Shown here: one piece after another, positions 56,101-64,000 of the stretch
Numbering within the stretch: position 1 is the stretch's first letter
Layout of the letters: each line of letters starts with the position of its first letter
From: an uncultured Pirellulaceae bacterium
GTDB lineage: Bacteria > Planctomycetota > Planctomycetia > Pirellulales > Pirellulaceae
Reading direction: 5' to 3'
Length of the DNA: 64,000 bases
Assembly: GCA_938084685.1 (NCBI GenBank)
Contig: CALKGE010000001.1
Coordinates: 620,001 to 684,000 of the forward strand
Program-made: the position numbers and the translations under genes
Notes under the pieces: generated by a model
What the model was told of the DNA's origin: nothing
The model's input: the letters and a program-made list of their open reading frames with translations, nothing else
Databases searched by the model: none

Positions 56101-56998
56101 TTGTGATGTCATGCAGGTATTGGGTCAGGACTGGATTGAGGTAACTGTTGAGGACCGTGGTGTCGGCTCGTGAAACCAGTTTAATTAGCGGGGCTACCTG
56201 ACTTGATCGACTGACATCCTGGAACCCGAATTCGAGTGCCAGAGCTTCAATCGTCTTTTCATGCTCGTCATTGATATACGCATTCATCAGGCAGATGGCG
56301 ACTGACTCGACGCCATCTCTTCTGGCAGTGGCCAGTTGCTTCGCAATCACATCGGCATGAAGCGGTTGAAGAACTTGCCCAGTCGTATCGACTCGCTCAT
56401 CAACTTCGAGTACGTGCTGGAAAAGCGGGCGTTGTTTGCAGATGTTGAGAGTGAACAGTTCGGGGCGGTCCTGGTTACCGATATGCAGGATGTCGGCGAA
56501 ACCCCGAGTTGTGATAAACAGGGTCCTGGAACCGGTACGAGTCAGCAGGGCATTTGTTCCCCGCGTCGTTCCCAGTCGCAGGCTGATTTCAGGAAGGTTT
56601 TGTTGAAGAGGGATTCCCAGAAGGTGATGAATCCCGATGACAGGCGCTTCCAGGTGAGTGTGGATTTCATATCGCGCACCCTGGCAATCAGCTGGCAGAG
56701 GGTGCTCCAGGGTGAGAGTATCTTTGGAGGCTCCAATGATTGGTGACGTGAACCCGCAAGGGAAACTCTGGTCGGCAATGCGGAACGTTGCTCCGTTCCA
56801 AAACCCGTCCACCTCCGTCATGCGTCGGGCATCGGAGATACTGCTGCCCTGGACCTTCTCAATAATTCCCGGAGTAATTGCCGAGCTCAGCAGCTTGTGA
56901 CGCCGGAGTGTTTCTCCTGAGGACGCAGGGATACAGGCGATGCAGTCGGTGAACGTGCCTCCGACGTCAATCCAGAATTGCCAAGCCCGATTATCCAA
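53138..56998 (-). CDS. Fused hydantoinase A/B, 5-oxoprolinase-like
   Basis: A 1286-residue protein joining HyuA (about 1-690) and HyuB (about 740-1270). The N terminus FWIDVGGTFTDCIA is the ATP-binding Asp/Gly motif of the ASKHA fold. FDMGGTSTDVSRF and FGGAAAQHACG follow. HyuB shows SGKF-, NDPYRGGSHLPDVT and GGGNGIIR-type family blocks near its end, plus GGGGWGAPD. Eukaryotic-type 5-oxoprolinases and bacterial hydantoinases share this fusion. The usual reaction is ATP-driven opening of 5-oxoproline to glutamate. The start is TTG, 7 nt after the upstream PQQ-type gene. The fusion is complete with no frame break. Confidence 0.9.
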   Translation of the reverse strand: MDNRAWQFWIDVGGTFTDCIACIPASSGETLRRHKLLSSAITPGIIEKVQGSSISDARRMTEVDGFWNGATFRIADQSFPCGFTSPIIGASKDTLTLEHPLPADCQGARYEIHTHLEAPVIGIHHLLGIPLQQNLPEISLRLGTTRGTNALLTRTGSRTLFITTRGFADILHIGNQDRPELFTLNICKQRPLFQHVLEVDERVDTTGQVLQPLHADVIAKQLATARRDGVESVAICLMNAYINDEHEKTIEALALEFGFQDVSRSSQVAPLIKLVSRADTTVLNSYLNPVLTQYLHDITNSLHPDSTIRLLTSAGGLVEAGHFSGKDSILSGPAGGVVGFTTVAEQAGFQKAIGFDMGGTSTDVSRFEGQYEYEFETQKAGVRIVAPMLAIETVAAGGGSICGFDGIKLTVGPQSAGSDPGPACYGRGGPLTVTDLNLVLGRIIPEQFSIPLDRDAALTQLSQLGQVIQAETGHQYEIHDLAEAFLKIANHNMAQAIGNISVAKGYDPTDYVLVNFGGAAAQHACGVADLLKIENILNHPDAGILSAYGMGQANEKRQADLGVYQPLSSQVLTNLHEKVDACIQSLISEIEEEGYPAEQIQIWILAELRPIGLDATLQVQVLEQPAAAFRWTADASELADQFADIHQQRYGFTHSQNLELVTLRITATGRSENRTTPSQPVNDKLITSSKATEIFHDGHWHSTQQFDRSQLNPGSLLQGPAIITERVSTTVIEPGWNGRILSGGEILLTRENQEQHSAHTEKVQADPGLLEIFNNQFAAIANQMGLTLQNTSSSVNVKERLDFSCAIFTTNGDLVVNAPHIPVHLGAMGESIRAVLEDHEVINPGDVFITNDPYRGGSHLPDVTVITPVFNPQGQRIFFTASRAHHSEIGGTTPGSMPPFSSNLAEEGVLIKSQKLISAGVSKEQQLRQLLTSGKFPSRSVDANLADIRAQVAANRQGANDLMQMIELHGEAVVLGYMQLIQHAAAKKTRQALANLPDGIYEYTDYLDEHETEPYDAQIKVAMTIQGSSATVDFTGTSAVLPSNLNANRAIVTAAVLYVLRLLIDEPIPLNQGVLEPISLVLPECLLNPTPGPTPSQSPAVVGGNVETSQRVVDVLIGALQLAASSQGTMNNLLFGEDSFGYYETICGGAGATAQADGADAVHTHMTNTRITDPEVLEQRYPVRLDQFSIRSNSGGRGKHRGGNGIIRKMTFLKPVTVSLLTQRRGQNMPAGLAGGSPGKSGLNFIQYADGTEETLGNRQQLRVNPGDQLTIETPGGGGWGAPDDT

Positions 56999-57004
56999 AA
57001 GACG

Positions 57005-58258
57005 CTAGCTCTTTTTGGCGCCCACACAGATTAACTGTGAATAGGTCCGAATATACATACGGCCGCCGGATACAGCAGGGGTACTGCGGCTATCTTCCCC
57101 AAGCGGGTTTTTGGCCAGAAGCTTAAATTCTTTACTGGCTGCGAGAACGAATACCACACCTTCTTCATCCACGCAAAACAGTTTGTCCCCGACACGGATT
57201 GGTGATCCTGAGAAGGCACAGTCGAGACGACGTTGGTAATAGATCTCTCCGGTTTTGGTGTCCAGGCAAGAGAGGAATCCTTTGTCGCTGAAGCAAAACA
57301 TCAGGTTGTCGAGGCAGACGGAGGTCGGGACGTACGGAGCAGAACGGTCCAGCTTGAAACCGAGGGTTGGTTCGGCACCCGGCTTGATAGCAGCGACGTA
57401 GTTTCCACCTCCACCTGATCCGGTCGATCCGAAAATATGGCCACCGGAAAATAGCGGAGAAGAAACAGTACGTTTGTCAAATGCTTTTACCGCCCAGTTT
57501 TCTTCACCCGTTTCGGGGTCAAGACTGTATAAACCGTCGACGGTATTGGAGCAAATGATCTCATCCCCATCAGCTCCTTCATAAATTGCCGGTACGCTGT
57601 AGCTGGCTGAAGCAGTTCCCCGAGGTGTTTTCCAGATTATCTCACCGCTTTCTCTGTCCAATGCATAAAAGAAACTTTCGCCGGGTTCGATTCCTTCAGG
57701 TAGTTTGTTGTTAGCCTGTGAGGCATTCAGCAAGATCTTGTTTTTGTAGATGACCGGTGAAGTACCGAAGCCATGCTGGCTTGACCAGGTTCCCAGATCT
57801 TTGGTCCAGAGCTCAACCCCGTCATGACTAAAAGCTTTGACCAACGTGTGCTGAGGATCTGACCAGGCAAAAATGACCATTTCTTTGTCTACGGCCGGAG
57901 TCGATGAAGCGTAGCTCGATCTCAAATGCAGCTTATGGGTTGCAGATTGATAGTTGTGTTGCCAGAGGATTTTGCCAGAGTTGGCATCGAGGCAGAGCAC
58001 ATATCGTTCAGCCGACTCGGGATTAGCGCTCAGCAGAAAAACTTTCTCGCCCCAGACAACCGGTGAGGAATGTCCGATCCCGGGAAGTTTCGCCTTGAAG
58101 ACAATATGATCGTCGTTCCATTCAGCCGGGAATGATTTTAAGCTGGCGACGCCCTGACCGTTAGGGCCGTGAAAACGAGTCCATTGTTGAGCGGTTACCG
58201 ACTGGGACAGGAGTAGGACACAGGCGAGTATCGCAAGGAAATGCCAGCGACTAGTCAT
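57005..58258 (-). CDS. Secreted PQQ-type beta-propeller repeat protein
   Basis: A 417-residue exported protein (signal peptide about 6-25, LAILACVLLLSQSVTAQ). Repeats of the PQQ/BamB-like kind recur: YVLCLDANSGKILWQHNY, VELWTKDLGTWSS, FYALDRESGEIIWKTPRG, LYSLDPETGEENWAVKAF and LSCLDTKTGEIYYQRRLD, forming a propeller. No dehydrogenase active-site residues are evident. Large paralogous families of these occur in planctomycetes. The function is structural or recognition. The ATG at 58258 has AAGAAGATCC upstream. It is directly followed by the HyuAB gene (6 nt), so the two are co-transcribed. Confidence 0.85.
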   Translation of the reverse strand: MTSRWHFLAILACVLLLSQSVTAQQWTRFHGPNGQGVASLKSFPAEWNDDHIVFKAKLPGIGHSSPVVWGEKVFLLSANPESAERYVLCLDANSGKILWQHNYQSATHKLHLRSSYASSTPAVDKEMVIFAWSDPQHTLVKAFSHDGVELWTKDLGTWSSQHGFGTSPVIYKNKILLNASQANNKLPEGIEPGESFFYALDRESGEIIWKTPRGTASASYSVPAIYEGADGDEIICSNTVDGLYSLDPETGEENWAVKAFDKRTVSSPLFSGGHIFGSTGSGGGGNYVAAIKPGAEPTLGFKLDRSAPYVPTSVCLDNLMFCFSDKGFLSCLDTKTGEIYYQRRLDCAFSGSPIRVGDKLFCVDEEGVVFVLAASKEFKLLAKNPLGEDSRSTPAVSGGRMYIRTYSQLICVGAKKS

Positions 58259-58364
58259 AGGATCTTCTTTCAATGCATGGAGTAAAAAGAAAAAGGATGG
58301 AGTACTTCAGACAGCAGTACCCAGCTTACGCTTCATCCTACCTGCCTTTGGCAGGCCACGCAAT

Positions 58365-59663
58365 TTAAGCCTCGGTTAATTCGCCGGCTTGTGAAACGGT
58401 AGCATCCACGGCAAAATCTTTCCCGCGACGGGAAGCGGTGGCAATCAACAAAACGCCTAAAAGCATCAATGCGACGGCAACATAGTAGGGCATATTCAGT
58501 TGCAGGGTTAAAAGTGGAATTCCGATTCCTGAACCTGCAATGCGGGCCAAGGAACTGACACTTTGACCCACTCCCATAATCGTCCCCTGGCGAGCGGGAT
58601 CACTGCGTCGCGAAAGCATCGCATTGAGTGATGGTTGCATGAAGGAAAATCCTGTTACGACGATTCCCAATGCCAGAAAGAGCAGGCCACTGCTGGTTTT
58701 CTCAATCGCCGCAATCATGATGGCAAAACCAATAATCTCCAAAACAGCTCCGGTCATCGCCAGTGAAGCATCAGACCGTTTCCCGGCCATCCTGCGGACG
58801 ATCCCTCCCTGTACCAGAGACAGCATGATTCCGATGAACGCATAGGTACCGCAGATCTGGCTGTATGAGAACTGAAACGGACTATGGTCCAGATGTTTGG
58901 AGCTTCCTTTGATTAGCAGCGACAGAGTGGTTTCGAAATTGGCAAAGGAAAAGATGCAGACAAAAACAGAGACCAGAATCAGTCCGATGGATGGAATGGC
59001 GAGTGCCTGCTTCAATCCCTGGACATCGAAGATTTTGTGCCCAGCCGCTTCACTGGTTTCGGTACGTGATTCAGGAAGTTTCTTAAATGCCAGCAGCAAT
59101 GCGACCAGCGAGAGCCCAGCGGCGATGTAACCAGGCCAGGCACTCGGTGCGTCGTCTCCGGTTAGCGCTACCATGCCAAGCAGTGGTCCAAAGGTAAATC
59201 CTGCGCCAAAGGCCATTCCAATCAGGGCCATCCCTTTCGCTCGTTTTACCGGGGTAGTGGTGTCGGCAATGTAGGCCTGAGCTGTGGAAATGGTGGCTCC
59301 AAAAATACCTGCTCCGATTCGCGATAGGTAGAGTAATGTCATGGTTAACGACGGGTTGTCGCTGATGGATGTTGCCATTCCGAACAGGGTGTAAAAGACA
59401 ACGGATCCCCCCAGTCCAACCATGATGATGGGACGCCTGCCAAAACGGTCAGACAGTTTGCCCCAGAAGGGGGCAAAAATAAACTGCATGGCCGAAAAAC
59501 TGGCCATGAGCAGCCCCAGTTGCATTCCGGCATTGGTGGACTCAGCAAGATAATACTCTGCGTAGGCTGGTAACAAAGGAAGGACCAGTCCAAATCCCAG
59601 CAAGTCGATAAAGACAGTCAGGAAGATAACAAGCAGTGAGCCTTTGTGAGATTCGTCGGTCAT
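58365..59663 (-). CDS. MFS transporter, TetA/multidrug type
   Basis: A 432-residue protein with 12 TM helices. It has motif A-like GKLSDRFGRRPIIMVG in loop 2-3 and the N-terminal FIDLLGFGLVLPLLPAYAEYY, a pattern characteristic of the TetA/Bcr drug:H+ antiporter group. A central cytoplasmic loop carries KKLPESRTETSEAAGHKIFDV. The substrate is unknown; resistance is only a possibility. It stands 91 nt upstream of the PQQ-type gene with a hairpin (58341-58355) between, but no T run. Confidence 0.85.
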   Translation of the reverse strand: MTDESHKGSLLVIFLTVFIDLLGFGLVLPLLPAYAEYYLAESTNAGMQLGLLMASFSAMQFIFAPFWGKLSDRFGRRPIIMVGLGGSVVFYTLFGMATSISDNPSLTMTLLYLSRIGAGIFGATISTAQAYIADTTTPVKRAKGMALIGMAFGAGFTFGPLLGMVALTGDDAPSAWPGYIAAGLSLVALLLAFKKLPESRTETSEAAGHKIFDVQGLKQALAIPSIGLILVSVFVCIFSFANFETTLSLLIKGSSKHLDHSPFQFSYSQICGTYAFIGIMLSLVQGGIVRRMAGKRSDASLAMTGAVLEIIGFAIMIAAIEKTSSGLLFLALGIVVTGFSFMQPSLNAMLSRRSDPARQGTIMGVGQSVSSLARIAGSGIGIPLLTLQLNMPYYVAVALMLLGVLLIATASRRGKDFAVDATVSQAGELTEA

Positions 59664-59763
59664 CAATGGAATACTTCAAGGGGACAGGAACAGGGAAGTT
59701 TCCAGTTTAAAGCCGCAGTTTTATTCACGCTATCCCCTGATTCAACCAGCGTGGGTTTTAATT

Positions 59764-60096
59764 TTATGTCTCAGACGATAGATCGCCGAGTTGTCGTAAT
59801 AGCTCCAGCTTGTAAATTCCGGTATCATGTCCGTCACTGAAGGCAATCGTGTAAGCGTAATTACCTAACGGCTTCATGCCTTGAATCATCAATGGACGAG
59901 CTTCAGCGGCGGAAATGACCGGAAGCAGTTCAGCAGGCTGAAGATTCCTGGCGGCTTCCCGGCAATGGGCACAGGGACAATTGTCCCGCAGGGCTTTGAA
60001 GGGGATACGGGAAGATGCATTGTCGTTCCACTCGATGACCAGGCAATGGTCATCCGAGAGGCTGATATCTGTGGGGTAGAAGTTAAAGTCACTCAT
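59764..60096 (-). CDS. DUF971 protein (gamma-butyrobetaine hydroxylase N-terminal domain-like)
   Basis: A 110-residue single-domain protein. LSDDHCLVIEWNDNASSRIPFKALRDNCPCAHCREA and NYAYTIAFSDGHDTGIYKLELLRQL match the small zinc-binding DUF971 domain, which in other bacteria is fused to Mrp-type ATPases or lies near Fe-S genes. The Cys pattern CPCAHC is the probable metal site. It sits 8 nt after the class V aminotransferase gene. Confidence 0.85.
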   Translation of the reverse strand: MSDFNFYPTDISLSDDHCLVIEWNDNASSRIPFKALRDNCPCAHCREAARNLQPAELLPVISAAEARPLMIQGMKPLGNYAYTIAFSDGHDTGIYKLELLRQLGDLSSET

Positions 60097-60104
60097 CGAA
60101 TCAT

Positions 60105-61373
60105 TCAGCTCTTTTCTAAAATCTCTTTCAAGGCCGCGATAACCCGTTCTACTTCATCGGCCGTGTTGTAATGCACCAGCCCTAAACGCACCATCCCTTC
60201 CGGCTCCAGACCAAGCTGTTCGGTCAGTTCCAGGGCATAGTAATTTCCATCCCAGGCATAGATTCCCCGTTGCCCCAGTTCATGAGCGAGTTCTTTGGCG
60301 GTGAGTTTGGAGTGAGTAACAGAGATAGTCGGTACTCGCTGCTGGATTCGACTGGCCTCTGTGATTCCATAGACTTTGAGGCCATCGATGGACGCCAGAC
60401 CCTCGAGCAGTTTTTGGCAAAGTTCATCTTCGTAGTCGGCAATCGCCTGGTAGGCAACTTGCAGTGCGGAACGACGTTGCAGGGATCCGTCATTGGCCAA
60501 AGTTCTACCCAGATCTGCGATATAGTCGACAGCCGCCCGTGCTCCACAGAGACTGGCAAAATTCTGAGTTCCCGTCATCCATTTGTCGGGTAGCGCCGGT
60601 GAGGATGGTCGTACTTTGTAGGCTTCCAGTGTTTCCAGAATTTCTTTTTTTGCCCACAGGACTCCAATGTGTGGACCAAAGAATTTGTAGGTGGAGCAGG
60701 CCAGGAAATCACAGCCGATCTCTTGCACGTCGATCAAGCGATGAGGAGCATAATGTACGGCATCAATAAAGACTTGCGCGTCGAACTGTTTGGCGTAGGA
60801 CGTGATTTCTTTAACCGGGTTAATTGAACCAGACGAATTAGAAGCCAGACCGACCGCAACGAGTCGGGTCCGGTCATCGATTTTCGATTTGAGGTCGTTC
60901 ACATCGAGTGTACAGTCGTCCTGCTGGATCGCTGCATAGCGGATTTCCACATTCTGGTCACGTGCAGCCAAAGCCCAGGTCGAGACATTGGCATCGTGAT
61001 CAAGTCGTGTTACCACGATGTTATCTCCTGCGGACCAGGTTTTCGATAACGCGCGGGAAAACGCAAACGTCAGCGTCGTCATATTGGCGCCGAAAATAAT
61101 CTCCTGCCAATCATCCGCTCCTACCAAATCCGCCAGCGCCTGATGAGCCTGCTGCACTAACTCGTCACTCTCGCGACTTGTGGCAAACTGCCCTCCATGA
61201 TTGGCATTGCAGGTACAGTAGTAATGACTGATCGCATCGATAACCGACTGGGTTACCTGGGTCCCTGCCGGGCCGTCAAGAAAGATCGCGGGTTGCCCTT
61301 CATGTTCGCGAGCCAGTGCCGGGAATTGAGCGCGACATTGTTGAATCAGTTCAGGGGTGAGTTGCGAGTCCAT
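60105..61373 (-). CDS. Class V aminotransferase / cysteine desulfurase-like protein
   Basis: A 422-residue PLP enzyme of the SufS-related subfamily. The cofactor Lys lies in CSTYKFFGPHIGVLW. Other family cues: GADDWQEIIFGANMTTLTFAFSRAL (cofactor phosphate), VTRLDHDANVSTW and VIDAVHYAPH. The C-terminal catalytic loop that carries RSGxHCA in SufS reads RLGLVHYNT here, so the desulfurase nucleophile Cys is missing from its usual place. It may be an aminotransferase or lyase instead, or use another Cys. The DUF971 gene follows 8 nt later, so they are co-expressed. Confidence 0.85.
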   Translation of the reverse strand: MDSQLTPELIQQCRAQFPALAREHEGQPAIFLDGPAGTQVTQSVIDAISHYYCTCNANHGGQFATSRESDELVQQAHQALADLVGADDWQEIIFGANMTTLTFAFSRALSKTWSAGDNIVVTRLDHDANVSTWALAARDQNVEIRYAAIQQDDCTLDVNDLKSKIDDRTRLVAVGLASNSSGSINPVKEITSYAKQFDAQVFIDAVHYAPHRLIDVQEIGCDFLACSTYKFFGPHIGVLWAKKEILETLEAYKVRPSSPALPDKWMTGTQNFASLCGARAAVDYIADLGRTLANDGSLQRRSALQVAYQAIADYEDELCQKLLEGLASIDGLKVYGITEASRIQQRVPTISVTHSKLTAKELAHELGQRGIYAWDGNYYALELTEQLGLEPEGMVRLGLVHYNTADEVERVIAALKEILEKS

Positions 61374-61411
61374 GAAGTGGGGTGTCCGTTTTATTTTGGC
61401 AAGGCCAAAGA

Positions 61412-62680
61412 CTAGCGGTTGTCGATGAACCGACGACCTTTGGCTTCAAATCGGGGAAGCGAATTTGTTTCTGCCAATATAACCTCAACTCGTAATCCTA
61501 ACCCCACCTCGATCGCCTCTTTTATGCGTTCGATATCCCGGGCCTGATCTTCGACTTCGATGGTCAAACCATCCAGCTCGCGCTCTTTGAAGGCGGTGAT
61601 TCGATATTCAATCACTTCGTCGAAGCTGCGGAGTATTTCCTCCACCGCACTGGGAAAAATATTAACACCTCGAACCACAATCATATCATCAGCCCGTCCC
61701 AGAACACCTCCCTTGAGCAGTACGAAGTTACTACTGTCGGTGTACGCAGGTTGAACCCGGTCACCCGTGCGATAGCGAAGCAGGGGGCTGCCCGGTCGAC
61801 CCAGGCAGGTAAGCACCAGTTCACCGGATGCGCCAGGCGCGACGGCCTCTTCTGAATCCGGGTCAATGACCTCTGCGATAAATTCGGATTCACAAATATG
61901 CAGTCCGGTCTGCTGGCGATCAGAGAATCCCCAAGGGCCAATTTCCGAAGCCCCGGCGTGGTCTATGAGTCGTGCTCCCCAGACCGATTCAATTCGGCGA
62001 CGGATCGTAGAAATGGATCCTCCCGGTTCACCGGCGACGATAATTCGATTGACCGATGAATTTTGCAAGTCGATATTGTTATCCGCGGCCACTTCCGCCA
62101 TTCGCAGAGCGTAGGTGGGAGTACAGAGCAGGACGGTAGGAGAGGTGGATTGGATCAAGTCGAGCCTGGCGAGAGTACTCAGTCCGCCACTGGGAATGGA
62201 CATCGTTCCCCGGGCAATCAGAGCGTCATGGGCAGACCAGAATCCGATAAACGGTCCGAAAGAAAAAGCAAGCAGTGCTCGATCTTCGCTGGTGATCTCC
62301 GCCGCGTCCAGTACGTACTGCCAGACTTGCATCCACCAGTCCCAGTCTTCGGCCGAATCGAGCACGGCCATCGGTTTCCCTTTGGTTCCAGAAGTGCGAT
62401 GAAATCGCACATATTTTTCAATCGGCCAGGTAAGATTGCGGGCGAAGGTCTGCGAGGTCAGTAATTCACTTTTGCATGTAAAGGGAATTTGCTGCAATTG
62501 CTCCAGCTGTTTCAGTGCTGCGAGTCCCCCAAGCTTCTGTTGATAGAACTGGTTGTCCGGCAGGATTTTGGCCAGAAGTCGATTCAGTTTTTCCAGCTGC
62601 AGACATTCCAGTGCTTCGCGTGACAAAGACTGGATCTCGTCACGATGCGTTCTATCGGCAAGTTCCGCATGGTTAGGCAT
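61412..62680 (-). CDS. Phenylacetate-CoA ligase-like AMP-binding enzyme
   Basis: A 422-residue adenylate-forming enzyme of the PaaK-like branch. The phosphate loop FHRTSGTKGKPMAV is intact. GEPGGS, GASEIGPWGFSDRQQ, YRTGDRVQPAY and the C-terminal hinge FPSAVEEILRSF match the family. It activates an aryl or acyl acid to its CoA ester. The substrate is unknown: no paa genes are nearby. It is 38 nt upstream of the class V aminotransferase gene. Confidence 0.88.
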   Translation of the reverse strand: MPNHAELADRTHRDEIQSLSREALECLQLEKLNRLLAKILPDNQFYQQKLGGLAALKQLEQLQQIPFTCKSELLTSQTFARNLTWPIEKYVRFHRTSGTKGKPMAVLDSAEDWDWWMQVWQYVLDAAEITSEDRALLAFSFGPFIGFWSAHDALIARGTMSIPSGGLSTLARLDLIQSTSPTVLLCTPTYALRMAEVAADNNIDLQNSSVNRIIVAGEPGGSISTIRRRIESVWGARLIDHAGASEIGPWGFSDRQQTGLHICESEFIAEVIDPDSEEAVAPGASGELVLTCLGRPGSPLLRYRTGDRVQPAYTDSSNFVLLKGGVLGRADDMIVVRGVNIFPSAVEEILRSFDEVIEYRITAFKERELDGLTIEVEDQARDIERIKEAIEVGLGLRVEVILAETNSLPRFEAKGRRFIDNR

Positions 62681-62711
62681 CGTTCAGTTTTGCAATGGGC
62701 CCGAAAGCAGG

Positions 62712-64000
62712 TTATTCGTTTTCAGGCGCTGGTGTGGGTGGATTTGATTTCGGCGCGTCGGGCAGACTCGGCGCGTCGGGAAGTCCAGGTAATTTTGGAA
62801 GTCCGGGGAGACCAGAGTCAGGGATTCCGTCGCCCAGTTCATTGGACTTGGCGCTGATGAGATCCGTGTTTGCCAGATGGATTCTGTTATAAGTTATTTC
62901 ATCGATCAAATAGAACCAGTTCGCAAACCGACTGTTGAGCAGCCGTACATCATTCTGAGCTTTAGCAAGTTTTGACTCGTAATCCTCCTTGAGCCGGGCA
63001 TTTTCACGTTCGATCGATTCTCGCAGCTCAGCCAGTTGCTCAGGAGTCAGATCTGGTTGATCAGCTTCAGCATCAGTCTGCGTGTCGTCTGCCTGCGTAT
63101 CACTCTGCCCGTCCGATTCCGGACTGGATTTGGACGGCGTGGCCTCGGGCAGGGATTTGTATTCCGGAGCAGGAATCATATTGGGTTGGAAGGTGGTAGT
63201 CACAAACAGGTATCTTCGAAGGGACTCGTCAGCTCCAGAAGTAGCATCAATCTCTCCAAAACGCAGGATGTACTTGATTCCGGTTTGGAGCGAGATATGG
63301 ATTTCTCCGTTGGCACTTTTCAAATCCATGAGATTATCGATGGTCGTGTTTGGATCTCCGAATAGCCCAAGCTGAGTCAGGGTCGCGGAGGTCTTCTCGT
63401 TGGCGATTGCTTCTGGAGTAATTTTCAGATCAGGGCGGAGAATAGCTGGTTTTCTCATCACGCCATGAATGGTCAGATTTTCCAGGGCGCTCTGGAGCAT
63501 ATTGATCCGGTCCCCATTCAGTTCTTCGTTTTCGGTCAACTCAATCGTGAATGGCTCCTGCGAATTCTGGTCATATTGAACCATGTTGTCCAACTTCCAG
63601 ATTAAATCCGTCTCATCCAGTACGAGTGACGAATTAGAGCGTCTCAACATAATGGGGCTGCCTTCGGGGTTCAGGCTGATAAAGTAATCCTGTATTGTCA
63701 GTTGCCGCACATCCAGACCATTCAGGCCGAGCAGATTTGTGTCGATCCATTTGGAAAACTCGGTATCAAAAACATCCAGATTCAGATCGATGGTGAAGAC
63801 TGTATCGCTTTCCAGTTTACGGGCAGCGTAGTATGCCTGTTGCATTCGTGGATCGGTACCCGTCTGGGTTCCTCGCATGACTTTGGCACCTACAATCAGT
63901 GAATAGGTTTTGCCATCATCGTCCGTTACGGTAATCAGAGTCCCCACGCCGTCCGTACCAACATCTAATGTTTCGGTATTCGGTTCGATAACACGGTACT
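62712..64000 (-). CDS. DUF4340-like protein with proline-rich tail, truncated by window edge
   Basis: At least 429 residues are visible and the frame is still open at the right edge, so the true start is outside. A GTG at 63947 is an internal candidate, but in-frame sequence upstream (RVIEPNTETLDVGTDGVG) continues the domain, so I reject it. The protein carries beta-rich repeats typical of DUF4340 proteins, which accompany ABC/gliding-type transport genes in many bacteria. A charged helical region (about 290-330 of the visible part) is followed by a tail rich in Leu-Pro-Gly (GLPGLPKLPGLPDAP). Export cannot be judged here. It lies 31 nt upstream of the PaaK-like gene. Confidence 0.75.
   Translation of the reverse strand, partial: YRVIEPNTETLDVGTDGVGTLITVTDDDGKTYSLIVGAKVMRGTQTGTDPRMQQAYYAARKLESDTVFTIDLNLDVFDTEFSKWIDTNLLGLNGLDVRQLTIQDYFISLNPEGSPIMLRRSNSSLVLDETDLIWKLDNMVQYDQNSQEPFTIELTENEELNGDRINMLQSALENLTIHGVMRKPAILRPDLKITPEAIANEKTSATLTQLGLFGDPNTTIDNLMDLKSANGEIHISLQTGIKYILRFGEIDATSGADESLRRYLFVTTTFQPNMIPAPEYKSLPEATPSKSSPESDGQSDTQADDTQTDAEADQPDLTPEQLAELRESIERENARLKEDYESKLAKAQNDVRLLNSRFANWFYLIDEITYNRIHLANTDLISAKSNELGDGIPDSGLPGLPKLPGLPDAPSLPDAPKSNPPTPAPENE

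Noticed and set aside
58341..58355. CCTGCC-TTT-GGCAGG hairpin after the MFS gene, as a terminator
   Set aside because: No T run on either strand, so intrinsic termination is not supported.

Overview
The window reads as one contiguous, gene-dense piece of a planctomycete chromosome, most likely a marine member of the Planctomycetaceae (Gimesia/Rubinisphaera-like). That placement is inference. It rests on a roughly 50% G+C look, a Gram-negative envelope gene set (lpxB, waaA, an MlaEFD transporter, LptG), a complete Na+-NQR operon, a VAKKK-repeat histone-like protein, EF-hand loops in membrane proteins, a eukaryote-type UDP-sugar pyrophosphorylase, and a tyrosine-rich secreted protein of planctomycete type. 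TTG and GTG starts are frequent. I found no insertion sequence, prophage, CRISPR array, rRNA or tRNA, and nothing that looks recently transferred.

Left part (1-9.7 kb, mostly minus strand): an LptG-like permease, a membrane histidine kinase and an NtrC-type regulator form one tight operon. Next come a membrane-anchored PP2C phosphatase, a secreted PEGA protein on the plus strand, and an mlaE-mlaF-mlaD lipid-transport operon whose MCE protein carries an EF-hand loop. From 9.8 to 20.8 kb are ClpC, a small membrane protein, thiE coupled to a CYTH enzyme, an MFS and a BASS transporter, LpxB, a site-2 protease with an EF-hand-like pair inserted between its catalytic motifs, and the lysine-repeat protein with a very strong terminator.

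Middle (20.9-30 kb): Mrp/ApbC, then the Na+-NQR operon in the order nqrA-B-C-D-E-F-apbE-nqrM. It includes the FMN transferase and the maturation factor, so it looks self-sufficient. From 30 to 42 kb are a tyrosine-rich secreted protein, an M20 peptidase, a metallo-beta-lactamase-fold hydrolase, an SDR protein, a two-module DegP-like protein whose second module is a degenerate protease with a PDZ domain nested in it, RuvX, a lipase-like hydrolase, a ManC-type nucleotidyltransferase, a UDPGP-family enzyme with a 9-bp coding repeat, a 37-residue membrane micro-ORF, a membrane protein and MetK.

Right part (42-64 kb): WaaA, an unusually long SecA (about 1224 residues) with an inserted beta-rich segment and about five internal repeats in its helical region, a secreted GH43-like enzyme, a PhnP-like hydrolase, a Prc-type protease, a YheT-like hydrolase coupled to a fused HyuA-HyuB/5-oxoprolinase, a PQQ-type beta-propeller, an MFS transporter, a DUF971 protein next to a class V aminotransferase lacking the usual desulfurase motif, an AMP-binding ligase, and a DUF4340-like protein running off the right edge.

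The most interesting items are the SecA expansion, the nested-PDZ pseudo-protease, the EF-hand motifs in two unrelated envelope proteins, the candidate structured RNA before thiE, and the unannotated membrane micro-ORF. No single cluster stands out as an obviously new multi-gene system.
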